A stretch of DNA of 45,877 bases from Streptomyces adustus. GTDB taxonomy: Bacteria; Actinomycetota; Actinomycetes; Streptomycetales; Streptomycetaceae. Made by a program: the position numbers and the translations under genes. Below are positions 26,504 through 34,010 of the stretch, piece after piece. The stretch's first letter is position 1. Every line of letters begins with the position of its first letter. The stretch spans positions 1 to 45,877 of the forward strand of contig NZ_VJZD01000050.1 in NCBI RefSeq assembly GCF_009377175.1, read 5' to 3'. A model generated the notes under the pieces. That model had not been told where the DNA came from. It worked only from the letters and a program-made list of their open reading frames with translations, and did no database searches.

Positions 26504-26819
26504 TCAGGCCGTCGGGTGCGCGTCCGGCAGCCGGCTGAGCGTGCAGCCCCGGTACCCGGCGGCGGCGACCGCGTCGCACTCCTCGCGGTAGGTGCCGACC
26601 CCGCCGAGGCAGGGCATGAACACCCGCGGCTTGCCGGGGGTGTCGGCGCCCTGGTACCACGAGGCGGCCTCCGGGCAGAGCGTGTCCGCCGCCAGGTCGG
26701 CGACGTGCCGCACCCAGGCGTCCTGCGCCCCGACGGTGGCGTCGATCCCGGTGAGGCCGTGGTCCCCCAGGTGGGCGATGCAGTCGGTGATCCAGTCCAC
26801 GTGCTGCTCGACGGAGATC
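26504..26819 (-). pseudogene. C-terminal remnant of a Baeyer-Villiger monooxygenase
   Basis: About 105 codons match the extreme C-terminus of cyclohexanone-monooxygenase-type flavoenzymes: ISVEQHVDWITDCI, then SWYQGADTPGKPRVFMPCLGG and YREECDAVAAAGYRGCTL. The FAD and NADPH domains (about 400 residues) are missing. Similarity stops abruptly near 26819, exactly where the opposite-strand kinase remnant begins. No start codon of its own is convincing. Confidence 0.85.
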
Positions 26820-27573
26820 AGCGGTCCTGATCGCGGCCGACGGCGACGGCACCACCCGCGAGGCCGCCTCCGGTCTCGCGGCGGCCCACCGCAGGCGGCC
26901 GGGATCGCCCGGCGCCGCGCTGGTGAACGTGCCGGCCGGCACCGGCAACTCCTTCTACCGCGAGATCTGGTCGGACCGTCCCTGGCAGGACGCCCTGGAC
27001 GCCGCCCTCTCCGCCGACAACTCCCGCGTCCGCCGCGTCGACCTGCTCCAGGTCCGCGAGACCGGAGCCCCCGTCGTCCGCGGGGCGGGCTCCGGGCTCG
27101 TGGCCGAGGTGACGCACGCGGCCGCCCGGCACGCGGACGTCACCGGCCGCGAGCGCTGCCGTCGGACGCCGGACGAGGCACTGCACCGGGCCCGGCCGTA
27201 CCGCGGCCGGGTACGGGTGGACGGCACCCTCCTGTACGAGGGGGACATCCAGCTGACGAACATCGGCGGCGGGCGCTGCCGGGCCGGGCACCACCAGCTG
27301 CTGCCCCGCTCGGTGCCGGACGGCGGCCTGCTCGACATCTGCGTGATGACCGATGGATCACATCTGGCCGAATTGCTCGAACTAAGCCGTAACGCGGCCC
27401 ACTTGGACCGCCCTGGCGTACTTTACGCCCAGGGCGGGGAGGTCGTTCTGGAGCGTGTCGACGGCGAACCGCTCGTCCTGGAGTACGACGGCGAACCGGA
27501 CACCGGCACCCGTACCCGCTGCACCATCGGCATATCGGCCGGCGCGCTGCCGGTCCTCGCGCCCGCTCCGTGA
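26818..27573 (+). pseudogene. 5'-truncated diacylglycerol kinase-like gene
   Basis: The frame is open from about 26818 and reads VLIAADGDGTTREAASGLAA, matching the GGDGT nucleotide-binding loop of DagK/YegS lipid kinases (with one Gly replaced by Asp). It continues through VNVPAGTGNSF, LTNIGGGRCRAG and PDGGLLDICVM to a normal C-terminus. The N-terminal strand and start are missing. A GTG at 26923 could start a 216-residue fragment, but it would lack the GGDGT-like loop, so I call it non-functional. Confidence 0.82.
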
Positions 27574-27629
27574 GCGGGCCCGCGGGACCGCGGCCGGCTC
27601 CTCGCGACCGACACCCCTGCGCATCACCG

Positions 27630-27665
27630 ATCCGCAACCAAGTCCGCACCCAGATCCGCACCCAA
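27630..27665 (+). repeat. Three 12-bp tandem repeats upstream of ohr
   Basis: ATCCGCAACCAA, GTCCGCACCCAG and ATCCGCACCCAA follow one another directly and end 20 bases before the ohr start. They could be regulator sites or a replication-slippage product. Confidence 0.6.
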
Positions 27666-27685
27666 CGGAAACCGAAAGGCAAGTC

Positions 27686-28114
27686 ATGCCCATCCAGCAC
27701 ACCGACGTTCTGCTCTACACCGGCGTCGTGACCGCGGAGAGCGGCCGTGAGGGCCGTGTGTCGTCCGACGACGGCAAGCTCGACGTCACCGTGAGCCAGC
27801 CCAAGGAGCTCGGCGGAGCCGGTCGCGGCACCAACCCCGAGCAGCTCTTCGCCGCCACCTACAGCGCCTGCTTCCACGCCTCCATCGCCATCGTGGCCGA
27901 CATGGAGAAGGTCGACATCACCGGCTCCAGCGTCACCGCGCGCGTCGCCATCGGCAAGAACGACGACGGGTTCGGCATCATCGCCGACCTGACGGCGCAC
28001 CTGCCCGGCGTCGAGCCGGCCGTCGCGCAGAAGCTCCTGGACAAGGCGCACGAGATCTGCCCGTACTCCCGCATGACGCGGGAGGGCATCGAAGTGAGCC
28101 TTCAGGTCGGCTGA
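27686..28114 (+). CDS. ohr: Organic hydroperoxide resistance protein Ohr
   Basis: A 142-residue Ohr peroxidase that reduces organic and fatty-acid hydroperoxides with two cysteines. The first is in YSACFHASI and the second in EICPYSR, with VSQPKELGG and TNPEQLFAATYSACF typical of Ohr rather than OsmC. ATG 27686 follows GAAAGG. No ohrR is adjacent. It is the only clearly intact gene between two sets of gene remnants. Confidence 0.95.
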   Translation: MPIQHTDVLLYTGVVTAESGREGRVSSDDGKLDVTVSQPKELGGAGRGTNPEQLFAATYSACFHASIAIVADMEKVDITGSSVTARVAIGKNDDGFGIIADLTAHLPGVEPAVAQKLLDKAHEICPYSRMTREGIEVSLQVG

Positions 28115-28145
28115 CCCGGCGCAGGCCGCGGGGAGGGGAACGGAC

Positions 28146-28490
28146 ATGGCGAGCATGGCGGCGCAACCGCCCGTCACGGATCTCATCCTGTTCGTCCAGC
28201 AGGTGCTGGGCGGCCTGGGCTTCGCCGCGGCCTACCCGGCGCTGAACATCGCGGCCGTCGGCCAGGCCCGCGAGGACGAACAGGGCCTGACCTCGGGCCT
28301 GTTCGACACCAGCCGGCAGATCGGCAACGGCATCGTCGTGGCGATCACCGCCACCGCCCTCACCCTCGACACGGACACCGAACTCGGCGGCTACCGCACG
28401 GACCTGTGGACGGTCACCGCCGTGACCGGCGTGGCGACGATCCCGGCGGTGGCGGGCGGCCTGCGCCACCGGCGCCGCGAGGGCACACCT
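28146..28490 (+). pseudogene. MFS (DHA2-type) 3'-end remnant, copy 1
   Basis: After a good GGGGAGGGG and ATG, the frame reads LILFVQQVLGGLGFAAAYPALNIAAVGQ, then EDEQGLTSGLFDTSRQIGNGIVVAITATAL and a last hydrophobic helix. This is the C-terminal quarter of an EmrB/QacA-type exporter. The first three quarters are absent. The open frame runs on to 28844 across the antisense PIN gene, which I regard as chance. Similarity within the repeat ends near 28512. Confidence 0.82.
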
Positions 28491-28512
28491 GTGTCGGCCG
28501 GCGGCCGAGACG
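28214..28512. repeat. Long direct repeat, left copy
   Basis: This 299-base block is about 96 percent identical by eye to 31519-31817, in the same orientation and 3305 bases apart. Both copies are MFS 3'-end sequence and both are followed by related terminator hairpins. Confidence 0.92.
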
Positions 28513-28611
28513 ACAACACCGGCAGACCGCCCGGGCCACCCGGGCCCGCCGGTTCACCGAGAAGACACCCGAGCCCGGGAAGACGACCCCGAGGCGGGAA
28601 AACACCCACGG

Positions 28612-28657
28612 GGGCGGGCGGCGCGCGACCGGACAACACGGTCCGCACCGCCCGCCC
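28612..28657 (+). terminator. Terminator of MFS remnant copy 1
   Basis: GGGCGGGCGG (28612-28621) pairs exactly with CCGCCCGCCC (28648-28657). The segment GGCGGGCGGCGCGCGACCG is shared with the terminator of copy 2, showing that the duplication included the terminator. It also stops transcription converging from the PIN gene. Confidence 0.7.
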
Positions 28658-28672
28658 TCGCCCGACTCCTCC

Positions 28673-29218
28673 TCAGCGCAGCAGGCCCTCCGCGCCGCGC
28701 GGAACGCCTCGCAGATGGCGCCCGGCCTGCTGCATCCCCATGAGGAGACGATGGCCCGCGTCGGCCAGGACCAGGCCGTCCACGACCGCCTCGCGCATGA
28801 GGTCGACGGTGTTCTTGACGGTGATGCCCTTGCGACGCGCATAGTGGCCGGCTTCGCCGTCGTCGGTGATCCACACGGAGTTCGCGAATTCGCCGCGCCG
28901 CTCGATGACCACGAGCGTCTCCGCCTCACCCAGGTGCTGCAAGGGCCGGGAGGGGGAACCCGCGAAGACGACACGGCGAATGCGGTCCACCGCGGCGGTC
29001 TCGGCGGGGTCGTCGATCGCGATCGGCTCGCCGAGCCATCCGCCGGCGGTCACCTGACCCAGCTTCGGCCAGTACCGCGTCGACTGCTCGGCCTCGGCCG
29101 CCACCGCCTCCGTCCAGCGACCGCGGCCGTCGAGGACCTTCTCCAGCAGACTCAGCCGGTCGACGGCGGCGAAATTGCACAGCACGGTGTTGTCGGGAAA
29201 CCAGCAGTGACGCGTCAT
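28673..29218 (-). CDS. PIN-domain-like putative toxin/ribonuclease
   Basis: A 181-residue protein with the acidic residues of a PIN nuclease: Asp in WFPDNTVLCNF at the N-terminus, Glu in HLGEAETLVV, and Asp-Asp in VWITDDGEAGHYARRKG, in the order seen in VapC-type RNases. ATG 29218 overlaps the stop of the HTH-ImmA gene by four bases, so the two are co-translated, with the regulator first. I infer a toxin-antitoxin module in which this is the toxin. The RNA target is unknown. Confidence 0.8.
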   Translation of the reverse strand: MTRHCWFPDNTVLCNFAAVDRLSLLEKVLDGRGRWTEAVAAEAEQSTRYWPKLGQVTAGGWLGEPIAIDDPAETAAVDRIRRVVFAGSPSRPLQHLGEAETLVVIERRGEFANSVWITDDGEAGHYARRKGITVKNTVDLMREAVVDGLVLADAGHRLLMGMQQAGRHLRGVPRGAEGLLR

Positions 29219-30393
29219 GGCTGGTAGACCAGGTCCCCTTCGTCCACGCCGGTACCGCTCGACACGCCCTCCTGCGGGGCCGGTTCGGGTTCGAGCGTCT
29301 CGCGGATCCTGTCGACGTCCACGCCCGTGTATGCGGCCAGGGGGCGCAGGGTGGTGTCCCCCGCCAGGTAGGCCTCGTACAGCAACTGAGCCGGGCGGAA
29401 GGGAAGTCGGTTGGCCTCCGACCACGTGGTGCGGGCCTCGAAGAGGTCGCTCTGGCCGGTCAGCCAGTGGCAGTCGTGCGTCGTGAGCCCGCGCAGCCTG
29501 GCCCCTGTTCGGGGGGCGATGACACCCAACTGGGTGAGCCTGGCCGCAAGTGCGCTGGGAGACACCTGGAAGCGCACGACCAGCGAGGCGAGTTGCTCGT
29601 CCGTCACTTCCTTCTCACGTACCACTGAGTCGATTTCGCCCCGGGGCATGAGGAGATTCGCGGCGAACACATTGGCGCGTACCTCGGTCAGGTCCTTCTG
29701 CCGCCCCGGGGCGAGTTGCGTCTCCGTCAGCAGGTCCTGGGCGTCCCTGGCCAGAATGTGCCCCAGTTCGTGGGCCAGGGTGAATCGCTGGCGGGTCGGA
29801 ACCCTGGTCCGCGCGATCATGATCAGCCGGAATCCGTCCGCCTGCCAGGCGGCACCGTCGATTCCGTCCGGCAGGCCGATCTTCGCCACGTCGACACCGA
29901 AAGTGCGCTCGAAGGCCTGAAGCAGGTCGGCGGTTTCCAGGCCGTCGATCGCCGGCGTGCCCGCGGCGGCGAGACGGGCGAGCGCGTCGTCCGCGAGAGC
30001 CACACCCTGATCGACGTATCGCTTGAGGTCCGGACGGACAGAGGGCAGTTCCGGCAGCTCGGACGCGAGGCCCAGGAGATCCAGCACCTCGTGTGCCGTG
30101 ACGAACCTTTCGACCAGGTCGTCGAGCCTGCCGCGGCCCTCGTCGTCGACCACCGGCGCACTGGCGCGGGCCGCGACGGTGGGGCGCAGCGGCTTCCGGC
30201 CGGTCAGCAGCCAGTCGACCGTGGTGTTGCCGAACTCCGCGATCCGGGCGAGATCGAGGGAGGTGAACCTGCGGACACCGTTCAGGGATTTCGACAACTT
30301 GTCGGGAGCCAGCCCGACGCCTTGCGCGAACACCCCTTGACTGACCGAGGCATCCTTCATCACTTTCCGTACGCGATCCGCCACATCGCCCAT
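29215..30393 (-). CDS. XRE-type HTH fused to ImmA/IrrE metallopeptidase domain, putative antitoxin/regulator
   Basis: A 392-residue regulator with an N-terminal helix-turn-helix (VSQGVFAQGVGLAPDKLSKSL, about 17-40) and a central Zn-metallopeptidase domain with HELGH at 208-212 (FTLAHELGHILARDA) and ANVFAANLLMPR after it, as in ImmA/IrrE proteins. The C-terminal 100 residues are less conserved. In other systems such proteins cleave a repressor or act as protease-type antitoxins. The gene starts at ATG 30393, which seems to be leaderless, and precedes the PIN gene in one operon. Confidence 0.88.
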   Translation of the reverse strand: MGDVADRVRKVMKDASVSQGVFAQGVGLAPDKLSKSLNGVRRFTSLDLARIAEFGNTTVDWLLTGRKPLRPTVAARASAPVVDDEGRGRLDDLVERFVTAHEVLDLLGLASELPELPSVRPDLKRYVDQGVALADDALARLAAAGTPAIDGLETADLLQAFERTFGVDVAKIGLPDGIDGAAWQADGFRLIMIARTRVPTRQRFTLAHELGHILARDAQDLLTETQLAPGRQKDLTEVRANVFAANLLMPRGEIDSVVREKEVTDEQLASLVVRFQVSPSALAARLTQLGVIAPRTGARLRGLTTHDCHWLTGQSDLFEARTTWSEANRLPFRPAQLLYEAYLAGDTTLRPLAAYTGVDVDRIRETLEPEPAPQEGVSSGTGVDEGDLVYQP

Positions 30394-30399
30394 GAGTTC

Positions 30400-30428
30400 A
30401 CCATACGAGCGAGATGCGAAAATCGCAA
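30400..30428 (-). promoter_or_regulatory. Leaderless promoter with operator-like palindrome for the HTH-ImmA/PIN operon
   Basis: On the minus strand TTGCGA (30423-30428) and TATGGT (30400-30405) are spaced by exactly 17 bases. The expected transcription start falls on or next to the A of the ATG at 30393, so the mRNA is probably leaderless. The palindrome TGCGA-AAA-TCGCA (30415-30427) covers the -35 element and is a good autoregulatory operator for the HTH protein. Confidence 0.65.
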
Positions 30429-30555
30429 CACGGACCCATCGCCGGGGCCGCTCGGCCTCGACGGAGCGCACACCGCCGGGCCCGCCGCACCTTCGTGCGC
30501 CGGGCCTCCGGCAGCCGTTGCCGTCGGCGAGCCGGAAAGGACCAGAAGTGCGGGA

Positions 30556-30667
30556 ATGGACCTGGCCCTTCCTGGCTGCCGCTCCATGATGGGCCGCGGG
30601 GCACCCGGCCCCGATAGGGCCGACAGTCCTTTCCCCGGCCCGCCGGTAGGGCCGAACGGCCCTTTTT
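30556..30667 (+). promoter_or_regulatory. Three DevR/OsdR-like palindromes upstream of the DUF4142 gene
   Basis: The elements are ATGGACCTGGCCCTTCC (30556-30572), TAGGGCCGACAGTCCTTT (30615-30632) and TAGGGCCGAACGGCCCTTTT (30647-30666). They share a GGxCC...GGxCC arrangement like the dormancy-regulator (DosR/DevR) box. The last two are exactly 32 bases (three helical turns) apart. The third also resembles an intrinsic terminator, a seven-pair stem with two-base loop plus T5, but no gene reads into it. The other bases between 30394 and 30784 hold no gene. Confidence 0.5.
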
Positions 30668-30784
30668 CGCACCGCCGTTCACCCATCGCTTTACGAACCC
30701 ATTACGAGCCCAAAAGGTTCTACGGACCCCTCGCCTCCGTATGTCTGGGTGTGCGGGATCCGAAGAACCGGATCAGGAGACACG

Positions 30785-31510
30785 GTGCTCGTATCACGGA
30801 AGGCGGCGGGAACTCTCTTTGTGGGTGGTGCGCTCGGCATGACCCTCACTTCCCTCCTCTACCCCGCCATGCTCGGAGTCCAGAAGGTCAGCAACGCACC
30901 GGAGCGGGTCGTCGCCAAACCGGCGACCGGACCCCTGACGGAAGCCGACCGGGATTTCGTGGTCCAAGTGCGCTCGGCCGGACTGTGGGAGTACCCCGTC
31001 GGCCGGAAGGCGGCGAAGAAGGGGACGACGAAGGCGGTCCGAAGCGCCGGGCAGCATCTGGCCGACACGGATGCCTCGTTGGACGCCGCCTGCCGCGATG
31101 TCGCCGTTCAGTTGGGCATCGCACTGCCCAACCAGCCGTCGCCACTGCAACAGACCTTCGAGTCCCGGCTGAACGGGGAAAGCGGCAAGCAGTTCGACGC
31201 CGACCTGGCCACCACGGTGCGCGCGACGAGCGGGCAGCTCCTCACCACGATCGCGAGTGTCCGCACGACCACGAGGAACTCGCTGGTCCGCGCGCTGGCC
31301 GACCAGGCGAACGACACCGTCCTGGCTCACATCACGGTCATGGAGAAGACCGGCCTGGTCGACTTCGGTCAGGCCCTCGCGCAGGAAACCGCCTCGCCCG
31401 ACCTGCCGGCCCAGGACCTGACCCCGCCGCCCGCGGTCGCGGGTCAGCCACAGATCGCCCTCACCCCGTCGGCGGACAGCACGGCCTCGCCGAGTCCGAC
31501 GGTGAGGTGA
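30785..31510 (+). CDS. DUF4142 secreted/membrane-anchored protein
   Basis: A 241-residue DUF4142 protein: N-terminal signal or anchor (TLFVGGALGMTLTSLLYPAM), then the helical family domain with DRDFVVQVRSAGLWEYPVG, LDAACRDVAVQLGIALPNQP and the conserved end TRNSLVRALADQANDTVLAHITVMEKTGLVDF. A short Pro/Ser-rich tail follows. GTG 30785 has AGGAGA upstream. Function is unknown. It lies inside the segment bounded by the 299-bp direct repeats, and its stop is 8 bases before the right copy. Confidence 0.87.
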   Translation: MLVSRKAAGTLFVGGALGMTLTSLLYPAMLGVQKVSNAPERVVAKPATGPLTEADRDFVVQVRSAGLWEYPVGRKAAKKGTTKAVRSAGQHLADTDASLDAACRDVAVQLGIALPNQPSPLQQTFESRLNGESGKQFDADLATTVRATSGQLLTTIASVRTTTRNSLVRALADQANDTVLAHITVMEKTGLVDFGQALAQETASPDLPAQDLTPPPAVAGQPQIALTPSADSTASPSPTVR

Positions 31511-31518
31511 GGACCTGA

Positions 31519-31817
31519 CCTGGGCTTCGCCGCGGCCTACCCGGCGCTGGACATCGCGGCCGCCGGCCGGGCCCGCGAGGACGAACAGGGCCTGGCCTCG
31601 GTCCTGTTCGACACCAGCCGGCAGATCGGCAACGGCATCGTCGTGGCGATCACCGCCACCGCCCTCACCCTCGACACGGACACCGACCTCGGCGGCTGCC
31701 GCACGGACCTGTGGACGGTCACCGCCGTGACCGGCGTGGCGACGATCCTGGCGGTGGCGGGCGGCCTGCGCCACCGGCGCCGCGAGGGCACACCTGTGTC
31801 GACCGGCGGCCGAGACG
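31519..31817. repeat. Long direct repeat, right copy
   Basis: Partner of the block at 28214-28512, with about 11 mismatches by eye. The left edge is sharp: it begins 8 bases after the DUF4142 stop codon. Confidence 0.92.
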
Positions 31818-31897
31818 GCATGCCCGAGACCGGGGAGCCGGATCCCCACGAGGGCGGGCGGCGCGCGACCGATTCGGGGTCCGCGCCACCCGCCCTC
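31519..31897 (+). pseudogene. MFS (DHA2-type) 3'-end remnant, copy 2, with its terminator
   Basis: Reads LGFAAAYPALDIAAAGRAREDEQ, then SRQIGNGIVVAITATAL and the last helix, like copy 1, but without a start codon or the preceding helix. A stem of GAGGGCGGG (31850-31858) with CCCGCCCTC (31889-31897) follows, equivalent to that of copy 1. The bases from 31898 to 32053 are the leader of the kinase-fold gene, with no other gene seen. Confidence 0.82.
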
Positions 31898-32053
31898 GGC
31901 GGAGGGACTCCCCGGCCGAGCAGGAGGTCGTCGGGCGAACGCCCGAGCGGTCAGGACCCTGGCCCGCGTCCGCCGGACATGGAACACTGACCGGTATGTC
32001 CGCTGCGTGCCGTGCGGCAGCCGTCGCGCCCCGCGAAGTTCGAGGAGGCGTAT

Positions 32054-33682
32054 GTGTCCCCGGCCCCTGACCTGCCGGAGCTGATCGACCGGTTGGGCCC
32101 CGATGGAGCCCAAGGCCTGCTCGACTGGGCAGAGTTGAACGATCAGTCGGTCAGTTTGCTCCGTCCGTCCTGGCTGCCGCCGGGCAAGGGGCATACCGGG
32201 GCCGTGCTGGCCGCGCTCGAACTGGCTCCCCCGCCGATGGTGGCCGTCCTGAAGGTGCTGCCGGAAGGGCGACACCGCACGGAACCCGGGCGGCACACAA
32301 GGGCGTTGCGGGCGGCCCCGGGGCAGTTCGCAAAGGACCATCTCGTCGAGCAGCCCTTCGCCCCGTTCCCCCTCAAGGGCGGCGGCGCACTGATGTTCCA
32401 GAGCGTCGCGGGTGACACGCTGCGCGCCGCCGTGCCGCTCGGCGCCCTGCGGGGACCGGAGTTCACACGGACGTGCGCGCATGTGGCGCGGGGGCTGCTG
32501 ACCGAGTGGAACACCTCCGCGGGCAGGCCCGTACGGACCGTCGCGTCCGCGTTCCTTCGCGCGGAGACGGACCCGGCGGGAGGGGGGCTCCACTCGTTCG
32601 AGCCGCACCGCCGGCACGCGGATCCCGAGTGGGCCGCCGACGCGTGGTTCGAGGTCGCGGGCCGCCGTCTGCCCAACCCCTACCTGATGGTGACGGGGCA
32701 TCCGGATCTGCCCGACCCCGAGATGTCGGTCCTCACCGGGCTGACCCACGGCGACCTCCACACGGACAACATCATCGTCCCGCTGCGCCACGGCGTTCCG
32801 CTGGAGGAGGCATACCGACTCATCGACCTCGGCGGCTTCCGCCCGGACGGGGCTCTCACCTGCGACATCGCCATGCTGCTCCTGTCCGCGCTCACACCGT
32901 TCGTCACCGCCCCCCTGCCGCGGCAGCAGGAGGAGGCACTGATCGGCTACGTCGTCGCCCCCTGTGCGGAGTACGTGGATCTGCTTCCCCCCGACCTGAC
33001 GCGCCGCGTCGACTGCGTACGGGACACCGCCGAGGAGGTGATGGGCAAGTGGCGGGAACCGTGGACCGACCAGCTGCTGCTGTCCGTCGTCGCCTGCGCC
33101 CTGACCTTCACCACCTTCTCCGGCCTCGGCGCACGCGCCCGTGACTGGTACCTTCTGCTGGCCGCGCATGCGGGCGCAGCGGTCCTGCACTCCCGTACCG
33201 AGGGACCGGCCACGGTCTCCCGGCCCGCCGCGCCTTCCGCACACGAGCCGCCGACGCCACAACCGGCGATTTCGCCGGATCCCGGTCCGGCGGACCGCCT
33301 TCGGGCTCCCGGCACACCGCATGCCACGCCGTCCGCGATACCCCGGCAGAGCACCGGCAGTACAGGGGACAAGGACCGGCGCAGAGCACTGCTGGAAGCG
33401 CTCGAGGCCGTTCCGGCGATGGCCGACAAGGACTCCCGCGAGGCCGTGCTGCGCCACCTTCCCCGACGTCTGGCCACGAGCATCCCGAGGTCGAACATCT
33501 TGCGCGTGGAACTGCTCGGGCTGGTCGACACCTGCCTCGCGTTCCCCGGCGGACTGGGCGAGCTCTGGGAGGCGATAGCGACAGTGGACACAGGGACCCG
33601 GGAACGCGAAGAGCTGCTCGACGCCCTTCGACGCATGCCCGACTTCCGTGCCGCGACGGACGGGGGGACGCGGGCGGGCTGA
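32054..33682 (+). CDS. TCAD9-like kinase-fold protein with C-terminal EAD2-like domain
   Basis: A 542-residue protein of the vWA-MoxR-associated conflict systems. The N-terminal half is an aminoglycoside-phosphotransferase/kinase-like fold: candidate ATP Lys in AVLKVLP (67), catalytic loop HGDLHTDN (232-239), metal Asp in LIDLGGF (258) and CDIAMLLLS. A disordered Pro-rich linker (about 370-430) joins it to a helical C-terminus (RRALLEALEAVPAMADKDSR... ATSIPRSNILRVELLGLV) of the effector-associated domain 2 type. GTG 32054 is chosen because GAGGAGG lies 6 bases upstream. Catalytic residues look intact. EAD domains pair like death domains; the VMAP-like protein here has a similar one. Confidence 0.75.
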   Translation: MSPAPDLPELIDRLGPDGAQGLLDWAELNDQSVSLLRPSWLPPGKGHTGAVLAALELAPPPMVAVLKVLPEGRHRTEPGRHTRALRAAPGQFAKDHLVEQPFAPFPLKGGGALMFQSVAGDTLRAAVPLGALRGPEFTRTCAHVARGLLTEWNTSAGRPVRTVASAFLRAETDPAGGGLHSFEPHRRHADPEWAADAWFEVAGRRLPNPYLMVTGHPDLPDPEMSVLTGLTHGDLHTDNIIVPLRHGVPLEEAYRLIDLGGFRPDGALTCDIAMLLLSALTPFVTAPLPRQQEEALIGYVVAPCAEYVDLLPPDLTRRVDCVRDTAEEVMGKWREPWTDQLLLSVVACALTFTTFSGLGARARDWYLLLAAHAGAAVLHSRTEGPATVSRPAAPSAHEPPTPQPAISPDPGPADRLRAPGTPHATPSAIPRQSTGSTGDKDRRRALLEALEAVPAMADKDSREAVLRHLPRRLATSIPRSNILRVELLGLVDTCLAFPGGLGELWEAIATVDTGTREREELLDALRRMPDFRAATDGGTRAG

Positions 33683-33794
33683 ACGGGCACGCGGGCTATT
33701 CCGCCCCTCGGGGTTTCCGCGTGTGCGTCGCTGGGACATCATGAAGGAGCAGGACCACGGGCCGCGCGGCCCGAGACGGGGAGGGCCGCAGGGC

Positions 33795-33974
33795 ATGGAT
33801 CACGCTGGGGCGATCATCGAGTCGGAGTTACTCGATCTCTCGCAGCTCACGCTGGAAGACGTACAGGCGTATCGGAACGGCCACGAGTGGCAGAACGTGG
33901 AACGGCGGCTGCTGAGGGAGTTCGGCAACCCCTCCGTCTTCTTCGGCGACCCCAAGAGCAGTACAACGCTGTGA
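33795..33974 (+). CDS. 59-residue candidate precursor peptide for the adjacent beta-hydroxylase
   Basis: From ATG 33795 (GGGGAGGG upstream) a 59-residue acidic peptide is encoded. It has a helical leader-like part (ESELLDLSQLTLEDVQAYRNG and VERRLLREFG) and a short C-terminal segment, NPSVFFGDPKSSTTL. LDLS-x-LTLEDV recalls the leader of FxSxx-type RiPP precursors, but the C-terminal FxSxx signature is absent. The stop is 36 bases before the start of the HExxH enzyme. An alternative ATG at 33741 gives 77 residues. Being a modified peptide is inference; it could instead be a small regulatory protein. Confidence 0.6.
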   Translation: MDHAGAIIESELLDLSQLTLEDVQAYRNGHEWQNVERRLLREFGNPSVFFGDPKSSTTL

Positions 33975-34010
33975 CCTTGAGGCCCGGACGGCTACCACGG
34001 AGGCTCATCG

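Noticed and set aside
28491..28844. Continuation of the MFS remnant as a 232-residue chimeric protein
   Set aside because: It runs through a terminator and antisense across the PIN gene, with low-complexity Pro/Arg/Gly content.
30648..30667. Intrinsic terminator AGGGCCG-AA-CGGCCCT plus T5
   Set aside because: No gene reads into it from the plus strand, and a two-base loop is unfavourable. A regulatory palindrome repeated 32 bases upstream explains it better.
28146..31897. Insertion sequence or integrase-borne island
   Set aside because: No transposase, integrase, tRNA target or short terminal inverted repeats were seen at the edges; only the long direct repeats are supported.
30794..33796. 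A 1000-residue minus-strand open frame over DUF4142 and the kinase-fold gene
   Set aside because: It crosses two plus-strand genes, an MFS remnant and terminators, with no family resemblance; a high-GC antisense artefact.
33795..33974. Calling the small peptide a genuine FxSxx-COOH precursor (fxsA)
   Set aside because: The defining C-terminal FxSxx is absent (it ends KSSTTL) and there is no radical-SAM FxsB in the window, so only a general precursor role is proposed.
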